The notes under the pieces were generated by a model. That model ran no database searches. It saw only the letters and a list, made by a program, of their open reading frames with translations, and had not been told where the DNA came from. Of a stretch of 64,000 bases of DNA, positions 1-11,031 are shown piece by piece. The stretch is taken from contig OZ014413.1 in assembly GCA_963965975.1 (NCBI GenBank), forward strand, positions 9,388,101 through 9,452,100. Direction: 5' to 3'. A program made the translations under genes and the position numbers. The DNA comes from Xestospongia bergquistia. Taxonomy: Eukaryota; Porifera; Demospongiae; Haplosclerida; Petrosiidae. Within the stretch, counting starts at the first letter, position 1. Each line of letters begins with the position of its first letter.

Positions 1-280
1 CTGACAAGCAATTGTTGATGCTGTCCAACCTTTTTTCTCTATTTCAAATAACCACTTTGTCTTTGAAGATTATGATCAGCATTTTCTTTGACCAACTCAA
101 TGACTCAGAAATAGCTATGAGTGGCAAACATCAAAGGATTCACACCATCTTGTTGCATGTGATAATACAGCTGTTTTCTTGTGTTTGAAGATTAGGATTA
201 GCCTTTCCTTGAGAAGAAGCTAAACAACTTGGTAATAGCCATTCTCACTGGCAAGAATATTGTTTATAGATAGTGTTTGT
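1..280 (-). pseudogene. Degenerate 3' fragment of a DEATH-ankyrin gene
   Basis: The first 50 or so bases closely resemble the last ankyrin repeat of the genes at 1056-4569 and 31328-38067, and the next 200 bases hold further decayed ankyrin-coding units (phrases such as 'ttgaagattaggat' and 'aacttggtaatagccattc' recur). No open frame spans the stretch. It looks like the left-over 3' end of one more ankyrin copy whose tail would lie left of base 1. Confidence 0.7.
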
Positions 281-570
281 ACATCCTCCATCATTTTATA
301 CATGTATCCATTCATTATATGATTAACAAGTTGATTGTCCAATCACTAATTTATTTAATGTGAAATTTTGTTACCTATTATTACCTTCATATCTCAACAG
401 AAAAATACAAAAAAGAGAAAAGTATGAAAAAAATACAAAGACAGGGATATTTTGAAGAAACAATCACATAAGACATACCAATGACTCTTCCTCTGTAGAT
501 GAAAGAAGTAGACAAGAGTCAAAGAAGATATTATTACAAGCATCATTATTCTTATCATCAAACTGATAGA
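281..570. other. No gene recognised
   Basis: AT-rich sequence without a convincing coding frame. It separates the worn ankyrin fragment from the 3' flank of the intact ankyrin gene A. The 65-codon minus-strand frame at 394-591 is Phe/Leu-rich low-complexity translation with no homologue I recognise. Confidence 0.5.
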
Positions 571-1055
571 GATAGGAAAAGTAGAAGACATGACAGTGAC
601 AACAACTGATTATGATCATTACATCTCACTATCTATAAAGCATAAAATTATTGATTACACTATATTCTATATATTTTGTTAACAATACTCTCATTATGTA
701 CTGTAGTTAAAAATAAACAGTAAAACAGTGACTGAGTATCTTATGTATTCTAGTAAACTCAAGACACATAAGATAGAACTGATGTAAATTTTATCATATA
801 TCATATAATATTGTCCATAGCAATTGCAAATGTATAGGAAATAATATCATGTTCTATCATCAATATCATGACGTTTTATTTAGAAACCTAACATTATATT
901 ACAGTACAATGCAATATAATTTATTACATGCCAAAAAGTAATTTTTATAAAATGACGTTTTTCTTTGCATTGATGGAAGACAGATATAATTAACAATCAT
1001 AACATTATACATTGGCTTTTACCAAACACATAACAACACATATTAACAATAACAA
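571..1055 (-). other. 3' flank / 3' UTR of ankyrin gene A, with poly(A) signal
   Basis: This segment is nearly the same as 30850-31327, which follows ankyrin gene D, so it was duplicated with the 3' half of the gene. On the minus strand an AATAAA lies at 875-880, 176 bases past the stop codon. The equivalent signal in D (31147-31152) is at the same distance. The start of the similarity near 570 marks a duplication boundary. Confidence 0.6.
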
Positions 1056-4000
1056 TTATTTGTTTACAATATTCTTTGTTGTAACATTATGTTGTTTTCT
1101 TTGTGTCCTTTTCAACTTCTTTCTTGAAATAGGTAATGGTAGCTGGATCAATGTAGAGCGATGTCGTTGTTGAGGTTGTTCCTGTTCATAAATTGTTGAT
1201 TTGTTATTTCTGATCTCTTTCTTTTTAGTATCTTTAAAAGTATGAAATGGTTGTTTGATAGATTTTATTAAACGATTTTGAAAAGACAGCTTTAGAGACG
1301 AGGAGTGGATAGTTGAGTGTGGAAGGACATCTTGTTCAACTACAGACTCTGTTGTCTTTATACTTTGTAATTGTTTATTAGGTTCCTCTGTCTGTTGATC
1401 AGGTATTAAAATATCAGAGCTGATAATTTCTATTGGTTGGTTTATTGAATGATCTAATTCTTTACAAGAACTACTTCTGGGATCAATGTACTTTTCTAAT
1501 AAATGAACTATTTCAAAATGACCATTCTGATTAGCGATTGTTGATGCTGTCCAACCACTTTGTGTTTGAAGACTAGGATCAGCATTTTCTTTGAGAAGAA
1601 GCTCAACAACTTGGTAATGACCATTTTCACTAGCAATCATTAAAGCAGTCCCACCTTCTTGGTCTTGAAGATTAGGATCAGCATTTTCTTTTAGTAGAAG
1701 CTCAACAACTTGGTAATGACCATTTTGACTAGCAAATATTAAAGCAGTCCAACCTTCTTGGTCTTGAAGATTAAGATCAGCATTTTCTTTTAGTAGAAGC
1801 TCAACGACTTGGTAATGACCATTTTGACTGACAAATATTAAAGCTGTCCAACCTTCTTGGTTTTGAAGATTAGGATCAGCATTTTCTTTTAGTAGAAGCT
1901 CAACTACTTGGTAATGACCATCTTCACTGGCCAATGTCAATGCAGTTGATCCTCTTTGTGTTTGAAGATTAAGATCAATATTTTCTTTGAGAAGAATCTC
2001 AACTACTTGGTAATGACCATTTTGACTAGCAAACATTAAAGCAGTCCAACCTTCTTGGTTTTGAAGATTAGGATCAGCATTTTCTTTGAGAAGAAGCTCA
2101 ACAACTTGGTTATGACCATTTTCACTAGCAATCATTAAAGCAGTCCAGCCTTCTTGGTTTTGAAGATTAGGATCAGCATTTTCTTTGAGAAGAAGCTCAA
2201 CAACTTGGTAATGACCATTTTGACTGGCAAATATTAAAGCAGTCACACCATCTTGTTTTTGAAGATTGGGATCAGCATTTTTTTCCAGTAAAAGCACAAT
2301 GACTTCATAATGACCAATTTCACTGGCCAATATCAATGCGGTTGATCCTTTTTGTGTTTGAAGATTAAGATCAATACTTTCTTTGAGAAGAAGCTCAACT
2401 ACTTGGTAACAACCATTTTGACTAGCAAACATTAAAGCAGTCCAACATTCTTGGTCTTGAAGATTAGGATCAGCTTTTTCTTTTAGTAGAAGCTCAACAA
2501 CTTGGTAATGACCATTTTCACTAGCAATCATTAAAGCATTCCAGCCTTCTTGGTCTTGAAGATTAGGATCAGCATTTTCTTTTAGTAGAAGCTCAACAAC
2601 TTGGTAATGACCATTTTGACTAGCAATCATTAAAGCAGTCCAGCCTTCTTGGTCTTGAAGATTAGGATCAGCTTTTTCTTTTAGTAGGAGCTCAACAACT
2701 TGGTAATGACCATTTTGACTGGCAAATATCAAAGCAGTCCAACCTTCTTGGTCTTGAAGATTAAGATCAACTTTTTTTTCCAGTAAAAGCTCAACTACTT
2801 GGTAATGACCATTTTCACTGGCCAATGTCAATGCGGTTGATCCTCTTTGTGTTTGAAGATTAAGATCAACATTTTCTTTGAAAAGAAGCTCAACTACTTG
2901 GTAATGACCATTTTGACTAGCAAACATTAAAGCAGTCCAACCTTTTTGGTCTTGAAGATTAAAATCAACATTTTCTTTGAGAAGAAGCTCAACTACTTGG
3001 TAATGACCATTTTGACTAGCAAACATTAAAGCAGTCCCACCTTTTTGGTTTTGAAGATTAGGATCCTGTTTTAAGTTAGGATTAACTTGAGCTTTCAATA
3101 ATAGATCTACTATGATGTACAGGTTACTTTCACAGGCTTTAATTAATGCAGTGTTACCATTGTTATCATGAATGTCAACATTAGCTCCTGCTGATATTAG
3201 TGTCTGTACAACTTGTTCATGTTCACCAATAGTAGCTAACATTAGTGCTGTTTGTCCGACTTCATTCTGGTAGTCAATATTGGCTCCTAATTCCAGTAGT
3301 ATAGTGACACCATTATTATGACCTGCTTGCGCCACTTGAAGTAGTGATTTTTCAATTGTAACGGGTTGATCTTCTAATATAATGGGATGGTCATTGATGA
3401 TTATTTCATAGATACCAACATGATATATGAACTCTGTTTTCTCAGCTGCCATAAGTATGAGAGATTGTGATTGTGAGAGAGGTGCCAGGAATCTAATACA
3501 AATTGATCCTGGCTCAATATGAATGTGGGTTAAAAAGTGTTTTTTTGTTGGAAATAAGTAATTGATAAGTTTATAGAAATTTTTTAAAGTCATTTGTCCA
3601 CATCTACCATGTAGTTTGATAATGACCTCACATGATGTTTCTGTGACCTCTTGTTTTGGTAGCAGTGCTTCTTCAATAGCTGTCTTGATATATTGTAGTT
3701 GAGATGATTCTGTAAATTCTCCAAGCAACTTTGAATACTCCTCTAGTTCAGATTGAAGAACATCTCCTGGTAGAAACTGTTCAACTAAGTTCTCTATCAG
3801 CTCACAATTGAGAAAGCAATAATGTGATCTAGCTTTATGGAATAATTCTTGAATGGTTGTCACATTACTTGCTAGCTTTGTTTCTTCTACATACTCTTCG
3901 ACAAATAGAGCAACAACTTCTAGTTGACATGTACCAGTGTTAACAGCTTCAGCTAAACATGTTCTGACTTTTGTTATAATTGATGTAAATTTTTTATGAA

Positions 4001-4569
4001 GCTGTTGTAAATCAATAGCTACTTGATCCTTAGAACTCATTTTTATTATCTTTTGTGAGTTACATTCTTTTTTCTCATCTTCTGATACAATACTGCAGAA
4101 TCCCTTCCCATCATTTACTGTCACAGCAGTGTCAGTTAATGTGTCATCTTGACTGTATGTACCTATAACAGAGTAATATAATCACATGAATATCTCTTGA
4201 CATCATTATACATTCACCTTGATAGTGATCTACTGGTGGTATGGTAGTAATAAGGTTTTCTTGTACTTTTGAGACTAGATAGTGTTCATTAGCTTTAGAT
4301 AGGGCAACAATTACTTTATCCCAGGTAGCATAAGAGTCAACTCTGAGCCATTTTGAAAAGAGAGCCATTTTTTGTTGATCTGTTGATGATTTATCTTTTA
4401 CAATCTCTCTTATCATTGCATCTGATATCTTTGGAAGAAAAATAGCAAATTTTTCCCACTCTACTAATGGTTCAAGTAGTTCCATTAGTTCAGACTCAGT
4501 AGGTCTGTTAGACAGTCTAGAACTATCTACTGGTAGAGTAGTAGTACATCTTGTAGGATTGTCAGACAT
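1056..4569 (-). CDS. DEATH-domain ankyrin-repeat protein A (1152 aa, two exons)
   Basis: Exon 1 is 4218-4569 and starts with ATG at 4569. Exon 2 is 1056-4162. The 55-base intron has GT-AG ends and the phases match, giving 1152 residues. Exon 1 carries a DEATH domain at about residues 24-108, with the typical 'FSKWLRVDSYATWDKVIVAL' core. Next comes a segment of about 240 residues, conserved in the sister genes, with motifs such as 'YCFLNCELIENLV' and 'HIEPGSICIRFLAP'. About 19 ankyrin repeats of 33 residues follow, then a basic Ser/Lys-rich tail. DEATH and ankyrin modules both mediate protein contacts, so a cytoplasmic signalling adaptor is likely; the partners are unknown. Exon 1 differs clearly from the other three copies, whereas the start of exon 2 is almost that of gene C. 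Confidence 0.88.
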
Positions 4570-5190
4570 ACTGGAAACACTATATAGCTATAGCTGTTTT
4601 GATAAACCTGAACACTTTAATAATATCCTTATATGGTCATAATTTCTAAATAACGCTACAGTATTCTAAAATTAGAATATCCTTATATAGTTGTTATTAT
4701 CATAACTGTGTGTGTGCTGTAGTACTATACACTATATGTATCTATATATCTTCTGTTTATCACAACTATAGCTAAAGTGATAAATACCACATATATTATA
4801 TATTAGTATTGTTAATAAGCACATATAAATTCATATATTAATTAATGCCATATATAATCATTATAACACATTAATATGTACACTGTTACGTAACAGGATA
4901 CTATCACTATATTTACTTCTATTATCATAATACTAATGTTAGTATCAACTAGTAAGTGTATTAATAATCAATAATAGTAAAATAATATTGTCCTCATTAT
5001 TGTTAATATAATAAACCTTTGCACAAAATAACAATAGAGGTATTACTAAAATATCACTATATCAGATATATTATTATTATTATTATTATATATAATAACA
5101 AAATGTAACCACTAAATAATTAATAGTTCAAATGTTCCTAATATTAAACTAACTACTAGTTCAGTAAACAAACTTAGTTCATGGACTTCT
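4570..5190 (-). promoter_or_regulatory. Upstream region of ankyrin A with two CArG boxes; also 3' flank of MYCBP2 copy A
   Basis: This roughly 600-bp spacer lies between the stop of the MYCBP2 copy and the ATG of the ankyrin gene and recurs in all four units. CCTTATATGG at 4627-4636 is a perfect CC(A/T)6GG box of the kind bound by SRF-type MADS factors; CCTTATATAG at 4681-4690 is a one-mismatch version. They lie about 60 and 110 bases upstream of the ATG. Promoter function is inferred from position and conservation. The rest is AT-rich with short (ATT)n runs. Confidence 0.45.
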
Positions 5191-8100
5191 TCAAAAGGTC
5201 TGTGCATTACGACAGACACCACATCCCAGAGCAAACTCATCTCCCGTGGGAGGGTGCTTCACATGAAGGGGACACTCAGTACCTGACAAAGGTTTAGCAC
5301 GAGGTCCTACTGGACATTGTGGTAACTCTGATTTGGGCATTGAGGTCAGACGTTGGAAATCATCATGACATGGGTTACAAAAGTGGGTGGTACCAAAACA
5401 AAAGTACACTGCCACAGAACAACAATAACGACATTTGTACTCCAAGAAATCCGTCCCATGTTTTGGACATATCTACACAACATAAAAAGAAGACTCATTT
5501 CTATTCTTATAGTATGAGAATGAGCCTGTACAATACATAACAATATATTACCTGAACTTGACCTCCAGTATTAGAACAAGCTGGACAAACTAGTTCAGTA
5601 GGATCATAATCATCACTAGCACCAACTGCTTCAGCACAATGTGCTTCACCACCATAATATGCCTAATGGATGAATAAAACAAGTAGATAGATGAATGGAT
5701 TAACAGATGGATGAATAAATGGTGAATATGAGAGATGATAGAATATTAGATAGACAGACATTAGAATGGACATATAGTCATACCTTGTAACAGACATAGT
5801 ATGCATATTTCCACATTGCATACTCGACAAGTGGTTTCTGATAGAACTTTGAAGAGGGAGAAGTGATAGCTTCACATTTTGATTGGTTCTCATACTCCAA
5901 ATGTAACTGACACTTCCTCTTAACATCATCATAGAGCTCAGAGAGGGGTGTGGCTACATCTGATAGATGAGGATGAGCTATAGGCTTGTCCTGTATAATG
6001 AAGAATGGGTTGATAATTATAGAAAGGACGACCAGAGATGATATAATGAATGAAGGTCATGTTAATGGATTAATATATATAGCTCAAATGGACAGTTACT
6101 ACCATCTTACCTCACAAATGGAGCAGAACATAAACCTGAAGGTAATCCTTGGTCCAGACCACTTCTTACTGAGAGCATTATGACAACATTGGTAATGGAA
6201 AACATGACCACATTCTAACTGAATAGCTGGAGCACATGACAGTCCCTCTGTATAACATATCATACACATATCGTCAGCATCTTGTTTTAATGGAGGGTGG
6301 GTGGAGTCATCTTGAGTGCCACACCCATGAAGACATGGGAGACACTTCTTCTCTCCTTTCACACCACAACAGAGATGACCACAAGACAGCGACTTATCGC
6401 AGACAGACTTAGCTCTCTCTTGACACTCAGGATCAGCACAAACATTACCAATAGCTAACAAACCAGTATTACTGGTAGTACCACAGAACCTACAAGCACC
6501 TTTACCTCCACCTGTAATATAGATACAGTGTTGTCATGGATACTGTTGCTATGCTATTATTAATCAATGTGAATTGGTTGCTATAACAAAATGGGGTCTT
6601 TTGGACATACATGTATGTTGCTATGGTGATTATCACTGAATATTAATATTGTATTCCTTACCTCCTACAGTGTCTTTGAATTCAACCATTCCTTTCAAAG
6701 TACGAGAGTCAGCTAATGCCATAGTCCAATAGAGTTTGATACGACCACACCCTTCATGAAGATCCACTTTAACAGCCTCTTCTTCTTCTTTGAACACCTA
6801 GAGAGAGATGGAGGTCATTATGACTCACATTAGTGAAGTTCTCACCTGTCGTTGATGGTTATCAGTACGTTTGTGATAATGTAGTACACGATCACATTCT
6901 CCACATAAGTTACCACAATGATCACATAATATAAGAGCTTTAGTTTCACCATCATCATGATTATCACATAGAGGCTAAAAGGACAAGAATGACAAAATTA
7001 TAAATAATTCTCTCTTCCTCAAATATACCTTTGTTTGAGGTTTGCCATCTTGTCCTAGCCATTGTCCTGAGGAGAGAGCATCGGCATGTTCTTCATCAAT
7101 GACACACAGAGCAGCTAAACAGAGCCAGAACTGTCAAGTGTGTGTGTGTGTGTGAGAGAGAGAGAAAGAGAGAGAGTGTGTTGTTACATGTACATATCAT
7201 ATCAACTACTACTAACAGTATGGGAGTACATTCCAGGATCAGCATTACAAGCTTCTTCATTAATCTTTGTCAAATGTAATACAGCTTGTCCAATTGCTGA
7301 CTTAGCATAATCCTTCCATTGACCTTTAAGTACAGACTATAAAGAGATAGGATATAATATAATATAATTCATAGATCATTAGACACTACTTATTAAATAT
7401 TTGTATACACTCTATATAATTACAAAGGTAAAGGTAAAGGTCACTTATCGATAACAATATAGAATACCACACAAGTTCTTCAAAATAATATTAGTCTTAA
7501 AAGACTACAGTAGGGGTTCACATTGAGAATGACTGTTGTTTAGTGGTATTCTAATAATGATATATGTCATCAACCTAACCTGGGTGTGGCATTATAGTTG
7601 AAAAGTTTTTCATACTTCTTTATTTGGTATCTCTTCTTTAACTAGTAAAAGTATTTTTGACACTTTCTGAGCTTTTCTGCAAGTATTTGGTAATAATATT
7701 ACAAATAACACATGATGTTACAACACTGTGGAATACTAATAATACCTTATATGGGATTTTTGGTTTGTGACTTTTCTAAATTACTACCACTCTAGCTTTT
7801 AATAAAATTTGAGGACTTGCAAGACATTTCTTGAATGGTACATCTCAAATGTTACAAACCATTCCTCTCTAGCTCACTTTTAACCATTGTTATAATATTG
7901 AGTTAGTATTCATTCTCAACACAAACAAGGGTATACCTGCTACAGTGTATTACTACCCAGTACCAAATATATACATGTACATGTACACATGTTAATGTTT
8001 ATACCTTCATCATATCTTTGAGTAATTTAACTATCTCTATAGCTACTTCTTTTTCAATGGATCCTTGTAGATACCATCGTTGACCTCTAACGTGAGCCTC

Positions 8101-8590
8101 TCCTACAACAGGTTTGGGATCTTTAAGAGTTGCTAGTGTCACTGCAGCAACAGCAGTATCACCAGTGAGTTTCTATAGTAACAATGATATATACAACATG
8201 TAGATATAATGTATCAATGATATGTGTAATGTTTGTATCATATACATGTACAATGTTATAAAACTATTATTGACTAGGTATAGCTGAACTACACTCATTT
8301 AAACACTATTGAACAACTAAACTGATAACATCAGTGGACATGTGTATACAAAGAGGTGGTTCTGATCTGTGAATGGACTTATTTACCTGCAATATATTTG
8401 AGCTCCTCCCCTTTACTTTAACTTGTACAGAGAGTGCTTTAGCAATAACAGCTAGCAGACAGTCTAGGAGGCCAAGTTGATTGATAGTAGCAGCTGCCTC
8501 ACCTATAGCACTGTAACCCAGAGGTGAACCTATTCCTAACACCTCCCACTTTTTCAAACTGTTTACATTGTGTATCAACTTTATAATCAT
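5191..8590 (-). CDS. Copy A: stand-alone MYCBP2 C-terminal module (RING-Cys-relay E3), 5'-truncated but open
   Basis: Ten exons with GT/AG borders are readable: 8387-8590, 8005-8172, 7217-7336, 7029-7130, 6846-6974, 6662-6797, 6111-6511, 5784-5990, 5552-5662 and 5191-5472. They join without a stop into 619 residues plus TAG. Similarity to the full gene ends near 8527. Above that, unrelated sequence supplies an in-frame ATG at 8590 (23 or so new residues), with an in-frame TGA at 8606-8608 further upstream. The product keeps the B-box-like finger, RING and TC domain including the two relay cysteines. All three coding indels against the full gene are multiples of three: minus 9 near 8495, plus 3 near 5825, minus 9 at 5784. 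The last removes a Cys of the TC domain. Transcription is unproven, so an unusually well-preserved pseudogene is the alternative. Confidence 0.6.
7139..7180. repeat. (GT)n/(GA)n microsatellite in an intron of copy A
   Basis: A (GT)n run followed by a GA-rich run lies between the exons at 7029-7130 and 7217-7336. Related tracts of other lengths sit at 18480-18512 in copy B and 40602-40660 in the full gene, so the tract predates the duplications. Confidence 0.85.
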
Positions 8591-9170
8591 ACATATCACA
8601 ACTCAATTTTATTTATTACATTATATGGACCAATTCCAGCTCAGAAAGCTCTTCTACAGTGAAATACACACATCATGATCTTGTTATTCTTGTTGCATTA
8701 CATGGAACAATTTGAGATGAGATACAATATAATTGTTGTTATGACATATATGAATGAAGGGGACATGATGAGTAAATAAGAATTTACAATGATTACAAAA
8801 ATGCTAGACTTTATTTCTTCATCAAATGTGTGTTATGTTCAGAGAGAATTATGTAAACAATGTGTAACTGTAGGGTGAGTTTGTAGTACTTATAACAACA
8901 ATTTTAAACCTATATACACCATTTTCAGACATCATTCTTTAGTGAACTTTGAAGGCTCATATCAGAAATCTATAATGAAACAACGAGGAAGAGACAACTA
9001 ATTATAATTATGGGAACAAAAAAGCTTATGGGCATCAAACAACTACTCTAACTACCTTGTAACTTGTTGTACATATGGCAAGATGTGAATAAAGTCATCT
9101 TTGTGCATTAATGAAAAGTATAGATAATTAATAGTCTTAACATTGTACTTGCCAACACATAGTAACACAT
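8591..9170. other. Spacer between copy A and the ankyrin remnant; no gene recognised
   Basis: This sequence has no counterpart in the other three units and no coding frame that I recognise. Its left edge provides the new 5' end of copy A. If copy A is expressed, its promoter should lie here; I see no clear core-promoter element. Confidence 0.45.
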
Positions 9171-10100
9171 ATTAACAATAACAATTATTTGTTCAAAATA
9201 TTCTTTGTTGTCACATTGTGTCCTTTTCCACTTCATTCTCGAAATAGGTAATGGTAGCTGGATCAATGTAGAGCAATGCTGTTGTTCCTGTTCCAAAATT
9301 GTTGATTTGTTAACTCTGAGTTCTTTCTTCTTAGTATCTTTTAAAATATGAAATGGGTGTTTGATAGATTTTATTAAATGATATTGGAAAGACTACTTTA
9401 GAGACGAGGAGAGGATAGTTGAGTGTGGAAGGACATCTTGTTCAACTACAGACTCTGTTGTCTTTATACTTTGTAGTTGTTTATTAGGTTCCTCTGTCTG
9501 TTGATCAGGTATTAAAATATCAGAGCTGCTACTTTCTATTTGTTCGTTTATTGAATGGTCTAATCCTTTACAAGAACTACTACTAGGATCAATGTACTTT
9601 TCTAATAAATGAGCTATTTAAAATTGACCATTTTGACTAGTAATTGTTGACACTGTCCACCAATTTTGTGCTTGAATAATAGAATCTGCTTTTTCTTTGA
9701 GAATCTGCTTTTTCTTGGTGGTGATGGCCATTCTCACTGGCAAACATTAAACCAGTCCAAAAAAATTGTCTTTGAATATTAGGATCTGCATTTGCATTGA
9801 GTATATCAACGACCTGATAATAGCCATTCTGACCAGCAAACATTAAATTAGTTCAACAATAAAGCATTTGAAGATTAGGATCAGCAGTTTCTTTCAGTAG
9901 AAGCCCAACAACCTGGTAATAGCCACTTTCACTTCTAACCACTAGAGCTGTCCAAACTTTGTCAATTAGGATCAGCATTAAATTTGAGTAGAAGCTCAAT
10001 GATTTGGTAATGACCACTTTCACTGGCAAAAATTAAACCAGTTCAATCATCTTGTGATTGAAGATTTAGATCAGCATTTGCTTTGATACATATCTATGTT
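9171..10100 (-). pseudogene. Remnant of the 3' half of a DEATH-ankyrin gene
   Basis: Read on the minus strand, this stretch starts with decayed ankyrin repeats and ends with the same Ser-rich, basic tail as genes A and D (compare 1056-1500). The frame is broken repeatedly: only short pieces at 9637-9843 and 9108-9296 are open. No DEATH exon or linker segment is present, so the 5' half has been lost. It marks a further, older unit between A and B. Confidence 0.8.
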
Positions 10101-11031
10101 GAAGTATAGACTAACAATTGATATTACATACAAAGAAATTTATGTTCATAGCTTTTTAAATGTTATTATATATTAATTTCTAAAATCAAAATCATAAACA
10201 AGCATTGTCATATGTCTTTAGAAATTCAATCAAATATTGTTTTTGCACACTCTGGGCAATTGTCTGGAGATCTGTCGATTGGTTTCCCAAGAAGAATAGG
10301 AACACACATGCCTTTGCTTTTGTTATTTCATTTTTGAAGCTTTATAATCAAGGTTCTCTGTCATTTCCTGGAATTCTGGACTGTAAGTTTCAGGTTGCTA
10401 GGTGATTTTACTTTTTAATGGTTGTACCAGACTCATCAGTTTCATTTTCTATTTTAATCTGAAGACATGAAGTCTGCCTTTAGCAGTGGTTCTACTTTTG
10501 ATTGCAACTCAGTGTTAAACTAAAAACAAACAAAGCAAATATGGAATATTTGATAAGCATATGAAATGTATCACAATATATTGTATACATATATGATTTG
10601 TATATGATGAGTGCATACAGATACTCATATATTGTATGCATATATGATACATATATATGATGAGTGAATACAGGTGTCTTATATATTAATTTAATGTATA
10701 ATACATATATGATACCATCAAATTGTGTCATATATTAGAGCTCATATATGAGACAGGTGTGATCAAAAATCACACTTGAATTAAATGTATCATTTCATGC
10801 AGTGAGAGTGCCATATATCATCCAATTAAAACAGTCATTTAAACCTCCTTTTTGCCCATGCAGTTTTATTCTCATTTCTTCATTACATCATAGACTGTAT
10901 CAACATAATTTTTGTTTGTTAAGAGAAAAAGATTCTTTTGAAAAGTAATCTTAAATTTATAAGTAACAACTAATAATAATAATAATAATAATAATTGTTC
11001 ACAATCCTCTTTGTTATGATATATCTTTTCA
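10101..11031. other. Spacer downstream of ankyrin gene B; no gene recognised
   Basis: AT-rich. From about 10550 to 10730 it contains imperfect repeats of 'catatatgat'-type sequence, and an (AAT)n run lies at 10974-10994 just past the stop of ankyrin B. The short plus-strand frame at 10205-10405 resembles nothing I know. This is not the 3' flank seen after ankyrin A and D. Confidence 0.45.

Noticed and set aside
1056..4569. Bacterial or symbiont origin of the ankyrin genes
   Set aside because: Long ankyrin proteins occur in symbionts, but these have an intron, a DEATH domain, animal-type flanks and duplications shared with MYCBP2.
5319..5540. Plus-strand open frame, repeated at 16706, 24686 and 38830
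   Set aside because: Antisense shadow of the last MYCBP2 exon; its recurrence only reflects the duplications.
5986..6183. Plus-strand 65-codon frame repeated in all four units (17342, 25326, 39454)
   Set aside because: Spans an intron and the antisense of the RING exon; conservation is explained by the exon.
10205..10405. Possible small gene on the plus strand
   Set aside because: No recognisable homology, no repeat of it in other units, and no splice or start context beyond a chance ATG.
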